Assembly: GCA_048262255.1 (NCBI GenBank)
Contig: JBLXFH010000004.1
Coordinates: 62,001 to 126,000, forward strand
DNA: 64,000 bases
From: JABMNT01 sp048262255
Lineage (GTDB): Bacteria; Pseudomonadota; Alphaproteobacteria; Rhodospirillales; Casp-alpha2
Reading direction: 5' to 3'
In this document: in pieces, positions 62,337 to 64,000 of the stretch
Layout of the letters: each line of letters starts with the position of its first letter
How positions within the stretch are numbered: position 1 is the first letter of the stretch
Translations under genes and position numbers: made by a program
The notes under the pieces: generated by a model
What the model was told of the DNA's origin: nothing
The model's database searches: none
Seen by the model: only the letters and a program-made list of their open reading frames with translations

Positions 62337-63584
62337 ATGTCCGAGGTTGTCGCCATTGTCCTGAAGGGGTACCCGCGCTTGTCGGAAACCTTTATTGCTC
62401 AGGAAATGCTGAGCTTGCAGCAGTACGGGCTGGAATTTTCAATTGTTTCGCTTCGTCATCCAACCGACAAACAAACCCATCCCATTCACAAGGAAATCAA
62501 TGCGCCGGTCACTTATCTGCCGGAATATCTCTATCAGGAACCGTTCAGGGTTTTTAAAGCTTGGTGGGCAGTGCGAAAGCGGCCGGGGTACAGGCTGGCA
62601 GTCTCTACCTGGCTAAAAGACTTGCGCCGCGACGGGTCCGCCAACCGGGTGCGGCGTTTTGGTCAGGCTCTGGTTCTGGCTCATGAGCTTCCCAACGGGG
62701 TAACGTTATTGTATGCGCATTTTATTCACACGCCCGCTTCCGTTGCCCGCTATGCGGCGTTAATCCGGGAATTGCCCTGGAGCTGTTCGGCCCATGCCAA
62801 GGACATCTGGACCAGCCCGGATTGGGAGATCACCGAAAAACTGGCGGACATGCAATGGCTTGTGACTTGCACGCAGGCTAATTCCGTTCATTTAAAACAA
62901 CTGGCGGGAGAGCAGGCGAACAAGGTTAACCTGCTTTACCACGGCCTTGATTTCAGCCGCTTTCAGCCGCACCAGAATACCAACTCTCTGCGTGACGGGC
63001 GTGACCCGGAAGCTCCAGTGGTTCTGTTGTCGGTTGGGCGTGCGGTGAAAAAAAAGGGTTATGATGTGCTGTTAAAAGCCTTGAGCCAGGTGCCCAAAGA
63101 CCTGAACTGGCAATTGGTACATATCGGCGGTGGCAGCTTATCAAAGGCCTTGAAGCGACAAGCGGAAGAGCTTGGCATTGCGCGGCAGGTCACATGGCTG
63201 GGGGCGCGCCCGCAGGCCGAGGTGTTGGCTCAATATCAGGCGGCCGATATCTTTGTGCTGGCCAGTCTGGTCGCCGACGATGGCGATAGAGACGGTTTGC
63301 CCAATGTCTTGATGGAAGCGCAAAGCCAGGGGCTGGCCTGCCTTTCAACCCGTGTATCGGCCATACCGGAACTGATCAACGATGAACAAACCGGCCTGCT
63401 GGTGGCACCTGGCGACCCGGATCAACTCGCCAAGGGGCTGACCCGTCTGATTACAGGCCCGGACTTGCGCCAGCAGCTTGGACAGGCGGGTGAAAAGCGG
63501 ATGCGCGCGACATTCAGCCATCAGGGAAATTTAACGGTGTTGATTGATAAATTTGGTCTCGCGGCAGAGGTGGCGGCCGAGTGA
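62337..63584 (+). CDS. Family 4 glycosyltransferase
   Basis: 415 residues from ATG 62337, one base after the previous stop. GT-B fold: VVAIVLKGYPRLSETFIAQEML at the start and the C-terminal GT4 motif ASLVADDGDRDGLPNVLMEAQSQGLA, with GRAVKKKGYDVLLKAL. Overlaps the next gene (GTGA). Part of a three-gene glycosyltransferase run. Confidence 0.92.
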   Translation: MSEVVAIVLKGYPRLSETFIAQEMLSLQQYGLEFSIVSLRHPTDKQTHPIHKEINAPVTYLPEYLYQEPFRVFKAWWAVRKRPGYRLAVSTWLKDLRRDGSANRVRRFGQALVLAHELPNGVTLLYAHFIHTPASVARYAALIRELPWSCSAHAKDIWTSPDWEITEKLADMQWLVTCTQANSVHLKQLAGEQANKVNLLYHGLDFSRFQPHQNTNSLRDGRDPEAPVVLLSVGRAVKKKGYDVLLKALSQVPKDLNWQLVHIGGGSLSKALKRQAEELGIARQVTWLGARPQAEVLAQYQAADIFVLASLVADDGDRDGLPNVLMEAQSQGLACLSTRVSAIPELINDEQTGLLVAPGDPDQLAKGLTRLITGPDLRQQLGQAGEKRMRATFSHQGNLTVLIDKFGLAAEVAAE

Positions 63585-64000
63585 AAATAGCTTTTTATGC
63601 GCCTATGAAGCCCATTTCGTCGCCCAACCCTTCCGGCGACCGGTTGATTGGCCGTTTGCTGAAAAAGGCCCTGGAAACCGGTGGCCATGAGGTTGAGGTG
63701 GTCAGCCGGTTTCGCAGTTATGACCGAAACGGTGACTCGAAACGTCAGAAACGTCTAAAGGCCATCGGTGAGAAATTGGCGAAGCGGGTGCTTGGGAAAC
63801 TGAGACGGGACCCTCCAGACCTCTGGTTCACTTATCATCTTTACCGTAAGGCGCCGGACTGGATCGGTCCGACCGTCTGCTGTGCACTGGGCATTCCCTA
63901 TGTGGTGGCTGAAGCGTCTTTCGCGCCAAGTCAGCACAATGGGGCCTGGTCGATCGGTCACCAGGGCACCGTTGATGCTTTGGCAGAGGTAGATCTGGCG
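63581..64000 (+). CDS. Glycosyltransferase, N-terminal part, cut by window end
   Basis: GTG 63581 overlaps the previous TGA by four bases, and the frame stays open for all 140 codons to the window edge. It starts MKIAFYAPMKPISSPNPSGD and continues into LLKKALETGGHEVEVVSRF, typical of GT-B (family 4) glycosyltransferases. Third gene of this run. Confidence 0.82.
   Translation, partial: MKIAFYAPMKPISSPNPSGDRLIGRLLKKALETGGHEVEVVSRFRSYDRNGDSKRQKRLKAIGEKLAKRVLGKLRRDPPDLWFTYHLYRKAPDWIGPTVCCALGIPYVVAEASFAPSQHNGAWSIGHQGTVDALAEVDLA

Overview
The window looks like the chromosome of a metabolically versatile, probably marine or soil Alphaproteobacterium. Its gene content (TctABC tripartite transporter, rhizobial-type class III cyclase, iorAB, gtsABC sugar importer, DUF1638/MTHFR_C/MetF operon) fits the Rhodospirillales/Sneathiellales/Kiloniellales area, but genus is a guess. 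I see no rRNA, tRNA, CRISPR array, insertion sequence or phage gene. Genes are dense, many stop/start codons overlap, and most of the window is accessory catabolism and signalling.

Layout. 1-4.7 kb: nitrate/nitrite assimilation (end of nirB, nirD, nasA). 4.8-6.1 kb: fucU and an SDR dehydrogenase (deoxysugar use), leftward. 6.3-14.4 kb: leftward signalling island with an RsbU-like response-regulator phosphatase, an RsbW-like ATPase, a hybrid histidine kinase, a PAS protein that looks like a collapsed CheB-CheR fusion, a STAS protein and a chemoreceptor. 14.8-20.9 kb: ROK regulator with a 29-bp palindrome, a glucose/mannose-type ABC importer and a phosphomannose-isomerase-like cupin. 21-24 kb: periplasmic binding protein and membrane histidine kinase. 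24-27.7 kb: DUF1479, RidA, DinB and amidohydrolase genes. 28-32 kb: isoquinoline-oxidoreductase-type molybdenum enzyme (iorAB) and a molybdopterin-binding protein. 32-35.2 kb: two reductases and a LysR regulator. 35.4-37.9 kb: DUF1638 / Virulence_fact / MTHFR C-terminal / MetF operon.

38-47.7 kb: a TetR-controlled catabolic locus: TctCBA importer, cupin, enolase-superfamily enzyme, Gfo/Idh/MocA dehydrogenase, DUF993 aldolase-like protein and a sugar isomerase/epimerase. Related operator sequences lie in front of the regulator, the transporter and the enzyme operon, so this reads as one regulon for an unidentified sugar acid. 47.8-56 kb: a membrane protein with a probable N-terminal frameshift, a GMC oxidoreductase, a CinA-type amidase, a phytanoyl-CoA-dioxygenase-like protein, methylglyoxal synthase, a small monooxygenase, a Sel1 protein, and the otnK-otnC tetronate pathway.

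56.2-64 kb: a class III nucleotide cyclase fused to DUF427, a cyclic-nucleotide-binding protein, a very unusual ABC exporter whose ATPase motifs are degenerate and whose nucleotide-binding domain has three copies of a post-Q-loop motif, and three glycosyltransferases (the last cut by the window edge). Together they suggest a cyclic-nucleotide-linked glycan or glycolipid system. With the TetR/Tct locus, this is the best candidate for something undescribed.
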